Origin: Pseudomonadales bacterium
GTDB taxonomy: Bacteria; Pseudomonadota; Gammaproteobacteria; Pseudomonadales; Azotimanducaceae
Direction of reading: 5' to 3'
NCBI GenBank assembly: GCA_029251375.1
Contig: JAQXDL010000022.1
Span: 124,001-188,000 of the forward strand
Length of the DNA: 64,000 bases
A program made the position numbers and the translations under genes. The notes under the pieces were generated by a model. The model was not told the origin of the DNA, did no database searches, and was given only the letters and a program-made list of their open reading frames with translations. This document shows positions 1-7,911 of this stretch, in pieces; position 1 is the first letter of the stretch, and each line of letters opens with the position of its first letter.

Positions 1-90
1 CAAGCCACCTAGCACAGACTGCTCAGCTTCGAGAGAATGCGGCGGGATCTTTAGTGAGAGAGTGGTGGTTTCGTCTGATGCAATGGCCAA
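1..90 (-). CDS. dnaB: Replicative DNA helicase DnaB, N-terminal fragment (cut by window start)
   Basis: Only the first 30 codons lie in the window; the gene continues past base 1. Read on the minus strand, codons 13-30 give LKIPPHSLEAEQSVLGGL, which is the conserved opening of DnaB, the hexameric helicase that unwinds DNA at the replication fork. No ATG is available in frame after the upstream stop (TAA about 40 bases away). The best start is TTG at 90-88, preceded by a weak AGAG, which leaves about 12 residues before the conserved block, close to the usual number. rplI followed by dnaB is a common gammaproteobacterial order. The upstream DnaA boxes and palindrome are listed separately. The identity is firm; the exact start is not. 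Confidence 0.9.
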   Translation of the reverse strand, partial: MAIASDETTTLSLKIPPHSLEAEQSVLGGL

Positions 91-142
91 CGGATTGAAC
101 TCTGAAAAGAGGCGAATGAAAGTTGCACCAGCTTACTGCAGG

Positions 143-158
143 CTGACAAATTTGTCAG
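143..158. promoter_or_regulatory. 16-bp perfect palindrome upstream of dnaB
   Basis: CTGACAAATTTGTCAG is identical to its own reverse complement. It lies 53-68 bases upstream of the proposed dnaB start and directly next to the DnaA boxes. The size and position suit an operator for a dimeric helix-turn-helix regulator. It does not match the LexA, Fur or TyrR consensus, so the binding protein is unknown. Confidence 0.4.
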
Positions 159-168
159 TGCATAGCGT

Positions 169-188
169 TGTGGATTACTTGTGGATAA
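169..188 (-). promoter_or_regulatory. Pair of DnaA boxes in phase upstream of dnaB
   Basis: On the minus strand, bases 188-180 read TTATCCACA, an exact strong DnaA box, and 177-169 read TAATCCACA, one mismatch from consensus. They have the same orientation and a period of 11 bases, so both lie on one face of the helix. They sit about 80-100 bases before the dnaB start. This suggests DnaA control of dnaB transcription; an origin-like role is less likely because no AT-rich unwinding element or wider cluster is visible. Confidence 0.55.
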
Positions 189-402
189 CGTGATTTTCGG
201 CTTCTTTTGACATTGAAAGTCCGTTTGGTCGTCAAAGGGTTTAGAGCTATTTTTTGGCTAGTATTTGATAGGAGGTTGCGCAAACAAGCTCACAGCGCCC
301 TCCCACTCTCAATGAGTCGATGCGCCAACAGAACTAACAGGTACACGGCTCACATACAATTGGTAAGCGTTGGGTTTAACCAAGCGCAAATGGAAGTGTC
401 GC

Positions 403-437
403 TTTTAGGCTCAACTTTAAACAAAGCGAGCCTAAAA
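403..437. repeat. 10-bp perfect inverted repeat downstream of rplI
   Basis: TTTTAGGCTC at 403-412 and GAGCCTAAAA at 428-437 are exact reverse complements with a 15-base loop. They lie 20-54 bases past the rplI stop. The T-runs are on the 5' side of the stem on both strands, so this is not a standard intrinsic terminator, though the hairpin could still protect or delimit the rpsF-rplI transcript 3' end. Confidence 0.45.
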
Positions 438-456
438 ACTACAGACATCCTTTCGA

Positions 457-906
457 CTATTCTTCGGTAATAACACCAACTTTCAAGATAGTCGTGACTT
501 CTGGATGCAGTTGGATACTAATTTCAAACTCACCCAGTTCTCGAATTGGACCAGAAGGCATTTTTACTTCGCCTTTGTCGATAACGACAGATTTCGCAGC
601 GACAGCTTCAACAATATCTCGTACGGTAATTGAACCGAACAATTTACCCTCTTCACCAGCCTTAGTCGCAATTGTAATGCTCAACGCTTCGATTTCAGTG
701 GCACGCTTTTGCGCAACGCCAAGCTTCTCGTCTGCAATACCCTGCAGTTCAACGCGTCTTGCTTCAAACGCAAGTACATTTTCTGCTGTCGCGGAGACAG
801 CTTTATGGTGTGGGATTAGGTAATTTCTACCAAAACCCGCTTTCACATCAACCTTGTCACCTAGCTCACCAAGATTGGAAATTTTTTCTAACAGAATGAC
901 CTGCAT
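457..906 (-). CDS. rplI: 50S ribosomal protein bL9
   Basis: This 149-residue protein has the normal length for bL9, which binds 23S rRNA near the base of the L1 stalk and helps maintain reading frame. The N-terminal rRNA-binding domain is present with its typical start MQVILLEKISNLG and the GFGRNYLIP segment (residues 25-33). A long charged connecting helix and the C-terminal domain follow. The ATG start has a strong AGGAG about 7-8 bases upstream. It is the last gene of the rpsF-rpsR-DUF2232-rplI set and starts 4 bases after the preceding gene ends, so the two are probably translationally coupled. Nothing in the sequence is unusual. Confidence 0.98.
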   Translation of the reverse strand: MQVILLEKISNLGELGDKVDVKAGFGRNYLIPHHKAVSATAENVLAFEARRVELQGIADEKLGVAQKRATEIEALSITIATKAGEEGKLFGSITVRDIVEAVAAKSVVIDKGEVKMPSGPIRELGEFEISIQLHPEVTTILKVGVITEE

Positions 907-910
907 TTTC

Positions 911-1801
911 TCACTCCTCTTTCGCTCGTCGAAGAAATTTTCTTAAATCAAACCAGCTATCAATGAGTGCGGTCGCAACCAACACTGGCGTAACAAGCTG
1001 GAACATAAATATCATCATCAAATAGAAGCTAAACAACCAACTTCTAGACAGACCCTTTTCATTCACTGTCCAATGCACCAACGCGATCGACGCCAATACC
1101 ATGGGCAGTGTTACTAACCCGATCCACATTTGGAACGGCGCAGATGTAAACGCCCCGATTCCCATCAGTATGACGATCACCCCAATCAAAGCGGCAGCAA
1201 TGATGGGGGATAGTCGTAATCGTCGAAACTCTTCTCCAAAACCACCTGGGTTATAGAGCTCACTTTGCCACCATCTGGCGAGCACCAAAAACAAAACCAT
1301 GTTCAGTGCAATGCCTACCGCAAGCGAACCAAACACCATGTTATAGGCCTGGTCGAATGTCAGTAGCAGCGCTTGAGCCTGATTCGCCTGAGTCTCAGCT
1401 TGCGCCTGAAGCTCAGCAATCACAGCAACGTATGACTCTGCGATACCGGCGATCATCTCACCGGACACAAGTTCAAGTAGTAGTGCGCAAATGCCCGCTA
1501 CAACGACACTTGCCGCAATCGTCAGTTCCCATGAAGCCGAGGCCCGCAACACATATGCAAGGGCTACCGTGCCTATCAAAACCAACATCAAGAATACTTG
1601 CCCATAAAGGAAAAGTAATACGATCAGCGGCAAGCAGCTCCACAACAGGACATAAACACCTTCGTTTATGCCCTTGCGTAGCACGATCAAACCAAGCACA
1701 GCACCCGTTAACCAATAAAAAGGCGGTAACAGAGCACCGAAAACGCAAACACCAATCGCCTGAAGTCTGCCTCGCATGACAAATTCAGCAATTGCACGCA
1801 T
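911..1801 (-). CDS. DUF2232 (YybS-like) multi-pass membrane protein
   Basis: A 296-residue, strongly hydrophobic protein with about eight predicted membrane helices and a short basic C-terminal tail (FDLRKFLRRAKEE). A polar, Gln/Ala-rich loop lies near residues 130-145. Its position between rpsR and rplI, and the length and composition, match the DUF2232/YybS family found at this place in several gammaproteobacteria. The function is unknown; membrane transport or lipid-linked roles are only guesses. In E. coli the neighbouring slot between rpsF and rpsR holds priB, which is absent here. The start is an ATG with a weak GGGA-type site, 11 bases after rpsR. Family assignment rests on context and topology rather than on a catalytic motif. 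Confidence 0.75.
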   Translation of the reverse strand: MRAIAEFVMRGRLQAIGVCVFGALLPPFYWLTGAVLGLIVLRKGINEGVYVLLWSCLPLIVLLFLYGQVFLMLVLIGTVALAYVLRASASWELTIAASVVVAGICALLLELVSGEMIAGIAESYVAVIAELQAQAETQANQAQALLLTFDQAYNMVFGSLAVGIALNMVLFLVLARWWQSELYNPGGFGEEFRRLRLSPIIAAALIGVIVILMGIGAFTSAPFQMWIGLVTLPMVLASIALVHWTVNEKGLSRSWLFSFYLMMIFMFQLVTPVLVATALIDSWFDLRKFLRRAKEE

Positions 1802-1812
1802 GGTTATCCCGC

Positions 1813-2040
1813 TTATTTGTGGCCGTCAGTGTATGGCAACAATGCCAAATATCGAGCGCGCTTGATTGCTTTAGCTAGCTGACGCTGGTATTTCGCTTTT
1901 GTACCAGTAATTCTGCTAGGCACAATCTTTCCCGTTTCCGAGACATATTGCTTCAATGTTTCGATATCTTTGTAATCGATTTCAGTAACGCCTTCGGCGG
2001 TGAATCGACAATACTTTCGTCTTCTATAAAAACGTGACAT
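1813..2040 (-). CDS. rpsR: 30S ribosomal protein bS18
   Basis: This 75-residue basic protein is the standard size for bS18, which pairs with bS6 on the platform of the 30S subunit. The family block KYCRF is at residues 9-13, and the rRNA-binding segment [20 protein letters not shown] follows at about residues 39-58. Cys11 in CRF is the usual zinc-era cysteine remnant. GGAGGAT sits directly upstream of the ATG, a strong ribosome binding site. It follows rpsF after 11 bases, so equal synthesis of the S6-S18 pair is expected. Confidence 0.98.
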   Translation of the reverse strand: MSRFYRRRKYCRFTAEGVTEIDYKDIETLKQYVSETGKIVPSRITGTKAKYQRQLAKAIKRARYLALLPYTDGHK

Positions 2041-2051
2041 ATATCCTCCGA

Positions 2052-2504
2052 TTAACCTTCACTTGCAACGGTATCATCAGCGGCTTCAGCGGGTGCTGAT
2101 TCCTCTGTGACAACGTCATCTTTGGCTTCTACTTTAGGCGCTTCCGTTTTAACAACATCACGCTCTTTCTTCTCACGGCTCTCGCGTTCGACCTTCATGA
2201 TCGGTGAGTCGCCATCAACAGGGCCCTTTCGGCCAAGAATCAAGTTACGGATAACAGCATCGTTAAACCTAAAAGCTGTATTAATTTCTTCAAGCACGTC
2301 CTGCGTACATTCAATGTTCAGCAGAATGTAATGCGCTTTATGAATTTTGTTAATTGGGTATGCAAGCTGGTGTCTACCCCAATCTTCAACTCGGTGCATC
2401 TTGCCACCACCGTCGACGATAAGTGTAGAGTAGCGTTCTATCATTCCTGGGACCTGTTCGCTTTGATCAGGATGCACCAGAAACACTACTTCGTAATGTC
2501 TCAT
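2052..2504 (-). CDS. rpsF: 30S ribosomal protein bS6
   Basis: 150 residues: the globular bS6 fold (residues 1-100) plus an acidic, Ala/Glu/Asp-rich C-terminal tail of about 45 residues. The N-terminus [17 protein letters not shown] and the segment [18 protein letters not shown] are family-typical. In E. coli the acidic tail receives extra glutamates from RimK; the tail here ends ...DDTVASEG rather than in a run of Glu, so RimK modification cannot be assumed. It heads the operon with its own promoter (2593-2621) and a structured leader (2527-2572) that probably binds the S6:S18 dimer. AGGAG lies upstream of the ATG. Confidence 0.97.
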   Translation of the reverse strand: MRHYEVVFLVHPDQSEQVPGMIERYSTLIVDGGGKMHRVEDWGRHQLAYPINKIHKAHYILLNIECTQDVLEEINTAFRFNDAVIRNLILGRKGPVDGDSPIMKVERESREKKERDVVKTEAPKVEAKDDVVTEESAPAEAADDTVASEG

Positions 2505-2526
2505 TATAAGACTCCTCTTGGGTTAA

Positions 2527-2572
2527 TGCTTCCCAGTGGCTCGCGCCCTAATGACACGGCTTTGGTGAAGCA
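2527..2572 (-). promoter_or_regulatory. Candidate S6:S18 autoregulatory leader of the rpsF operon
   Basis: On the minus-strand transcript, TGCTTC (2572-2567) and CCA (2565-2563) can pair with GAAGCA (2532-2527) and TGG (2535-2533), giving a 9-bp helix with one bulged A. A one-sided bulge with CCG (2559-2557) then separates it from an upper helix GTG/CAC. A lower helix, a bulge with CCG and an upper hairpin just before the rpsF ribosome binding site is the known architecture of the S6:S18 leader motif. The pairing was done by hand; a covariance model was not run. Confidence 0.5.
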
Positions 2573-2592
2573 AGGAGAAAATAGGGACGCGC

Positions 2593-2621
2593 ATTGTAGT
2601 GAAACGTCAGTGCTGATGCAA
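2593..2621 (-). promoter_or_regulatory. Predicted sigma-70 promoter of the rpsF-rpsR-rplI operon
   Basis: On the minus strand TTGCAT (2621-2616) and TACAAT (2598-2593) are separated by exactly 17 bases. The -10 matches consensus at five of six positions, the -35 at three. Transcription from about 2586 would include the whole S6:S18-like leader. It lies in the 165-base gap after rlmB. Confidence 0.5.
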
Positions 2622-2669
2622 TAGCCACTGGTTTAATCACCTATTCGCGCTTATTGACGTTGATTTCGC

Positions 2670-3449
2670 CTAATTTGCCTTTAGAAGACGCTGGCGCTGG
2701 ACCTCGTAAAGACATATACCCGCGGCTACGGAAACGTTGAAGCCGAAAGTTTCGTTTTGCATAGGTATCTTGGCAAGAAAGTCACAGGACTTAATGGTTT
2801 TTTGCCGTAATCCTTTCTCCTCTGAGCCCATCACAACAGCGATGTGGCCGCAAAGGTCGACATCCGATAGCGTTTGATCTGTCTCGAGTAGTGTCCCCAC
2901 AGTCCAGATGCCCATTTTTTGCAATGTCTCGATACACCTAGCCAAATTAGTGACTTGCACCATTGGCACGATAGACGCACCACCACTGGCAGTCTTAACA
3001 GCCGCCTCATTCAGCGGCGCACTATTATCTTTAGGCACAATCACGGCCATCGCGCCTAGCGTGGCGGCACTGCGTAAACAAGCACCAAGGTTACGCGGAT
3101 CCGTCACACCGTCGAGAATGAGTAGTAAGGACTCACTTTCTTGCGAGACCCTTTTTTCCAACAAGGTATAAAATTCGTTCTCGGTTCGAGTGCGCAGTGG
3201 GCTGACTTCTAAACCGACACCCTGATGATTGACCTGAGTGTATTGTTCAAACTCACTATCTGACACTTTGACGATCGGCAAACGCTTAGCATTCGCTAAA
3301 TCAACGAGTGCTTTAAGTCGCGCAGACAATTCTCCGTCGCGAATCAAAAGCCGACTGACGCCTTCCTTGCCTGACTGAAGTCTACCTTCGACCGAATTGA
3401 TACCGAATATTCTTTCTACTAGTTGGTTCTCTGATACGTTTTCTGACAT
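2670..3449 (-). CDS. rlmB: 23S rRNA (guanosine-2251-2'-O)-methyltransferase RlmB
   Basis: This 259-residue SpoU/TrmH-family (SPOUT) enzyme methylates the ribose of G2251 in the 23S P loop using S-adenosylmethionine. An N-terminal substrate-binding domain (residues 1-85, including GINSVEGRL) precedes the knotted catalytic domain. The three family motifs are visible: LDGVTDPRNLGACLRSA, GSEEKGLR, and IPM...FNVSVAAGICLYE. The last motif reads IPMQNETFGFNVSVA where most relatives have a Ser-Leu before NVSVA, a small variation outside the catalytic Asn/Ser. It starts 7 bases after rnr, as in E. coli, so both are likely one transcript. Confidence 0.96.
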   Translation of the reverse strand: MSENVSENQLVERIFGINSVEGRLQSGKEGVSRLLIRDGELSARLKALVDLANAKRLPIVKVSDSEFEQYTQVNHQGVGLEVSPLRTRTENEFYTLLEKRVSQESESLLLILDGVTDPRNLGACLRSAATLGAMAVIVPKDNSAPLNEAAVKTASGGASIVPMVQVTNLARCIETLQKMGIWTVGTLLETDQTLSDVDLCGHIAVVMGSEEKGLRQKTIKSCDFLAKIPMQNETFGFNVSVAAGICLYEVQRQRLLKAN

Positions 3450-3456
3450 ACAACTA

Positions 3457-6039
3457 TCAACGCCCCTTGCGTTTGTCGCCAGCCGCTTTTTTAGGTCCGC
3501 GGCTTGATTTTGGTTTACCTGCTTTACGTTTCCTTACCTTGCCGGCGTCTTGATTCGCATTGCCACTGCCCCCCCGCTTTGCTGCTTTAGTTCCGCCGCT
3601 TTCAGCGCCATTAGTTTTTGCAGACTTAGCTTTAGACTTCGACGATTTCGCTGTGACGACTTTGGATTGCGGGTCGATTTTTTTACGGCGATTGGGTTTA
3701 CCTTTTTTTCGCTTCGCATCGGTCTTGCTAGCGGCTGCGCCTTTTTTAGAACGACTACGATCAGATTTTTTTTCCAAAGCACTACGCTTAGGGGCTTTCC
3801 TTGCCAAGGGTGAATGACTCACCAGTTCAAAATCTATTTTTCGCTCGTCAACATTGACACGAGCTATTTGCGCTTGAACGCCATCACCCATGCCATAAAC
3901 CTCTTTGGTACGTTCACCCACTAAACACTGGGCACCTTGATCATATTGGTAGTAGTCACCCTTAAGTGTGCTGATATGCACCAGGCCTTCAACAAAAATG
4001 TCATTAAGCTCAACGAAAAAACCAAACTTGGTGACCCCAGTAATAACACCTTCCAGAATATCGCCAACGCGATCACTGACATAGTCACACTTAATCCATT
4101 CCAACACTTCGTATACGGCGGCCTCGGCGCGTCGTTCCGTATAGGAAGTTTGTACACCGAGGTTAACCAGTTGCGACTTGTCGTAAGGGTAAAAATTCTT
4201 TTTAGAAGCCTTACCCAACCGCAATGTTGTCTTGTCTTCGTTGTTACTGTGGATAATTGATTTGATGAGCCGATGTGTCAGCAGATCAGGATAACGTCGA
4301 ATAGGCGACGTGAAATGCGTGTACTCTTGGTACGCTAGGCCGAAATGGCCTTCGTTCTCAATCGAATAGACAGCCTGGTTCATTGAACGCAACAATGAAA
4401 TCTGCAGCACTCTGCCGTTTTTAAGTTCTCGCAAACGTTCCGACACCTGCTGGTAATCCTTCGGCGTAAGTTCGTCGCCAACAGAGAAAGGCACGTCAAA
4501 ACGCGACAGGAATTCGGCCAACTGCTCTACTTTTACCGGCTCAGGCGTTGCGTGGACACGAAAAAGTCCCGGCTTTTTATGCCGCGTCACAAATCGTGCG
4601 GCGCTAACGTTCGCACAGAGCATGCACTCTTCAATAATACGATGCGCTGTATTTCTGGCCTTAGGAACGACCCCTTGAACGCGACCATCAGCTGCAAACT
4701 GGAACTGTAGTTCTGCTGAATCAAAGTCGATCGCACCTCGCTCCTGCCTGACCTTTATAAGCACCTTGTAAAGATCATGCAAATCATCAAGCTGACCAAC
4801 AACGTTGGACAGCTCGCTGCGCGTCTTTAATTCTTTCGAGTTGTTTGTGAGAGACTTATCGCCTATCGCTCGCGCAACTTGCGTGTAAGTAAGTCGGGCG
4901 TGCGAATGTATGACCCCTTCATAAAACTGATAGCTCGATACATTCCCTTTGGCAGAAATTGTCATCTCGCAAACCAGCACGAGCCTCTCGACGTTGGGCT
5001 TTAATGAACAAAGACCGTTAGATAATTTCTCAGGCAACATCGGCACAACGTATTGCGGAAAGTAAACGGATGTACCTCGCTCACTTGCCGTTTGATCCAA
5101 ATCTGAGTCATTCGTCACATAGTGTGCAACATCTGCAATTGCCACATAAAGCCGCCAGCCGCCGCTTTCTTTTTTCTCACAATAAACAGCATCATCAAAA
5201 TCACGAGCATCCTCACCATCGATTGTGACAAAGGGCAGCTCGGTAAGGTCGAATCTATTTCGTTTATCCGAGGGCCGAACTTCAATCGGCATACCATCAA
5301 CTGCCTCAATCACGTCGTCGGAGAAGCCGACAGGTATATCGTGGTTGCGTAACGCAATATCGACTTCGATGCCCGGAGTTAGATGATCGCCAAGTACTTC
5401 TACAACCGTCGCCGTGACAACACCACGTTTACCCGGTTGTTCTACAATATCGGCAACGACTATTTGGCCTGCCTTGAAAGTCATTTCGGAAGTTGAACCG
5501 GACTTAAGAAACACCTCGTGATTGATTCTGTTATTCAAAGGCTCGAGTAAGTGTTGACCATTTTCCACGTAATAACGGCCAACCAGCTGTTGCGTCTTAC
5601 GCTCCAGCACTTCTACGATTTCGCCTTCACTGCGACCACGCCGATCTTTTCCTCTGACACGAACCTTCGCGATATCACCATGGATAACCTGACGCATTTG
5701 TCTGAACGTCAAAAAGATATCTTCCGTGTCACCTTCCTGAATAAGGAAGCCATAACCATCAGAATGAGCGCTTATTTTACCAGTTGGAAAGTCTTTGTTC
5801 ATCGCGATAGCAAACACGTTCCGTCGGTCCACATCGAGCTGACCGTCGCGAACCATCGCCCGCAACCTTGTTTGCAGCGCCTCTCTTTGTTCAGGTTGGT
5901 CGTGATTCAACGCTGTCGCCAGTCGCTTAAACCCCATGGGTTCATCATGTTCTATCAGGCAAGCGAGAATATGTTCTCGACTCGCTATTGGATTGGAGTA
6001 GTTCTGAGCTTCCCTTTGTGCAAACGGATCTCTTTTCAA
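3457..6039 (-). CDS. rnr: Ribonuclease R (3'-5' exoribonuclease)
   Basis: The 860-residue protein has the full RNase R layout: an N-terminal winged-helix (HTH_12) region (residues 20-85), cold-shock domains, the RNB catalytic domain, an S1 domain, and a very basic tail. The RNB core shows the acidic cluster TIDGEDARDFDDAVYCE, with the Asp residues that bind the catalytic magnesium. The S1 domain (about residues 645-730) contains GVITGVTKFGFFVELN. The last ~120 residues are mostly Lys, Arg, Ala, Ser and Gly, longer than in many relatives. RNase R degrades structured RNA and assists rRNA quality control and tmRNA-linked decay. The ATG start at 6039 lies about 60 bases from the divergent tRNA-Leu gene. 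Confidence 0.97.
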   Translation of the reverse strand: MKRDPFAQREAQNYSNPIASREHILACLIEHDEPMGFKRLATALNHDQPEQREALQTRLRAMVRDGQLDVDRRNVFAIAMNKDFPTGKISAHSDGYGFLIQEGDTEDIFLTFRQMRQVIHGDIAKVRVRGKDRRGRSEGEIVEVLERKTQQLVGRYYVENGQHLLEPLNNRINHEVFLKSGSTSEMTFKAGQIVVADIVEQPGKRGVVTATVVEVLGDHLTPGIEVDIALRNHDIPVGFSDDVIEAVDGMPIEVRPSDKRNRFDLTELPFVTIDGEDARDFDDAVYCEKKESGGWRLYVAIADVAHYVTNDSDLDQTASERGTSVYFPQYVVPMLPEKLSNGLCSLKPNVERLVLVCEMTISAKGNVSSYQFYEGVIHSHARLTYTQVARAIGDKSLTNNSKELKTRSELSNVVGQLDDLHDLYKVLIKVRQERGAIDFDSAELQFQFAADGRVQGVVPKARNTAHRIIEECMLCANVSAARFVTRHKKPGLFRVHATPEPVKVEQLAEFLSRFDVPFSVGDELTPKDYQQVSERLRELKNGRVLQISLLRSMNQAVYSIENEGHFGLAYQEYTHFTSPIRRYPDLLTHRLIKSIIHSNNEDKTTLRLGKASKKNFYPYDKSQLVNLGVQTSYTERRAEAAVYEVLEWIKCDYVSDRVGDILEGVITGVTKFGFFVELNDIFVEGLVHISTLKGDYYQYDQGAQCLVGERTKEVYGMGDGVQAQIARVNVDERKIDFELVSHSPLARKAPKRSALEKKSDRSRSKKGAAASKTDAKRKKGKPNRRKKIDPQSKVVTAKSSKSKAKSAKTNGAESGGTKAAKRGGSGNANQDAGKVRKRKAGKPKSSRGPKKAAGDKRKGR

Positions 6040-6059
6040 AGTTTGGTACCTATGGATGA

Positions 6060-6088
6060 TTGACAGATTGGAGGCGCCTTAGTAATCT
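6060..6088 (+). promoter_or_regulatory. Predicted promoter of tRNA-Leu(CAG)
   Basis: A perfect TTGACA (6060-6065) is followed after 17 bases by TAATCT (6083-6088), a weak -10. The bases after it (GCGCGTCCC) form a GC-rich discriminator, typical of stable-RNA promoters under stringent control. Start of transcription would be near 6094, a few bases before the tRNA. Confidence 0.5.
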
Positions 6089-6101
6089 GCGCGTCCCTCA
6101 T

Positions 6102-6188
6102 GCCGAGGTGGTGAAATTGGTAGACACGCTAGCTTCAGGTGCTAGTGGGGGCAACCCCGTGGAGGTTCAAGTCCTCTCCTCGGCACCA
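6102..6188 (+). tRNA. tRNA-Leu, anticodon CAG
   Basis: An 87-nt class II tRNA. The acceptor stem GCCGAGG (6102-6108) pairs with CCTCGGC (6178-6184), followed by discriminator A and an encoded CCA (6186-6188). The D arm carries AATTGGTAGACA. The anticodon arm CTAGC-TTCAGGT-GCTAG presents CAG, which reads CUG codons. The long variable arm GGGGGCAACCCC is the class II hallmark of tRNA-Leu, and the T arm has GTTCAAGTC. Its sequence closely follows E. coli tRNA-Leu(CAG). Confidence 0.98.
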
Positions 6189-6201
6189 AATATCCACTTT
6201 A

Positions 6202-6227
6202 AATCGCAACAACTGTTAGTTGCGATT
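6202..6227 (+). terminator. Hairpin after tRNA-Leu, possible terminator
   Basis: AATCGCAAC (6202-6210) and GTTGCGATT (6219-6227) form a 9-bp perfect stem with an 8-base loop, starting 14 bases after the tRNA CCA. Only a weak T-rich stretch (CTTGATAAATT) follows, so termination is plausible but not certain. Confidence 0.45.
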
Positions 6228-6259
6228 CTTGATAAATTGGCGCTTGGTGTCCAAGAATC
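6224..6259 (+). repeat. Second hairpin overlapping the first
   Basis: GATTCTTG (6224-6231) is the exact reverse complement of CAAGAATC (6252-6259). An inner repeat CTTGG/CCAAG (6243-6247/6251-6255) competes for part of it. The 5' arm overlaps the 3' arm of the preceding hairpin by four bases, so only one of the two stems can form completely. TTAATAATT follows. Confidence 0.35.
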
Positions 6260-6361
6260 TTAATAATTAGAACGCGCTAGTACGAACGATTGTACAAAAT
6301 CAGCTTAGCAACCCTCGTTTTTACACATCGCTACTCAAACGTCGCTCCTAAAACAGCCAGC

Positions 6362-6478
6362 TTAATGATTCAAATACAGACCGTATGCTAAACACATTAG
6401 TCCGTTCTGTGTCGCGATGCCAGCGGCGTTTCCGCAGCTGTATTTTTTAACAAATCCATGATTTCGAAGATTTGCCAT
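6362..6478 (-). CDS. Possible 38-residue protein or gene remnant, unknown
   Basis: From an ATG at 6478 a 38-residue frame runs to TAA at 6364-6362. The frame is open for another 30 or so codons upstream (...LVIADPVVKARAIKCGV before the Met), without a convincing start or ribosome binding site. The translated text is balanced in composition and looks more protein-like than a random frame, but I recognise no family. A remnant of a lost gene is as likely as a functional small protein. Confidence 0.2.
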   Translation of the reverse strand: MANLRNHGFVKKYSCGNAAGIATQNGLMCLAYGLYLNH

Positions 6479-6590
6479 CACACCACATTTGATGGCGCGG
6501 GCTTTGACGACAGGATCTGCAATGACAAGTCCCGCCAAAACCTCGAATTCGTCTGTAGATGCTTTAGCCGACGACTAACGCAGCGTAGAT

Positions 6591-7859
<1,269 letters not shown>

Positions 7860-7911
7860 CTATGGCCGCTAACTCAATGTGTCCGCGTGGTGCCATTGTA
7901 TTCAATCCAAA

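Larger units (their letters stand above)
91..456. other. Intergenic region between rplI and dnaB
   Basis: This gap of 366 bases contains no credible gene. It holds the dnaB 5' region with two DnaA-box-like 9-mers, a 16-bp palindrome, and a separate 10-bp inverted repeat just after rplI. An open frame on the plus strand from 207 runs antisense into rplI, has no ribosome binding site and resembles nothing known. Confidence 0.6.
6189..6590. other. 402-base gap between tRNA-Leu and purA
   Basis: It holds two overlapping hairpins just after the tRNA (listed separately). On the minus strand there is also an open frame of about 60 codons, from the TAG near 6576 to a TAA at 6364-6362. The rest shows no recognisable gene, RNA or repeat. 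It may contain part of a decayed gene. Confidence 0.45.

Noticed and set aside
207-470. Open frame of 87 codons on the plus strand between dnaB and rplI
   Set aside because: It overlaps the rplI 3' end in antisense, lacks a ribosome binding site and resembles no protein.
2041-2051. priB between rpsF and rpsR
   Set aside because: The gap is only 11 bases; no PriB-like OB-fold gene is present.
5551-6063. 170-codon plus-strand frame inside rnr
   Set aside because: Antisense shadow of the RNase R N-terminal and cold-shock coding region; the minus-strand protein is well conserved.
6060-6263. 67-codon frame over the tRNA-Leu gene
   Set aside because: It is the tRNA sequence read as protein.
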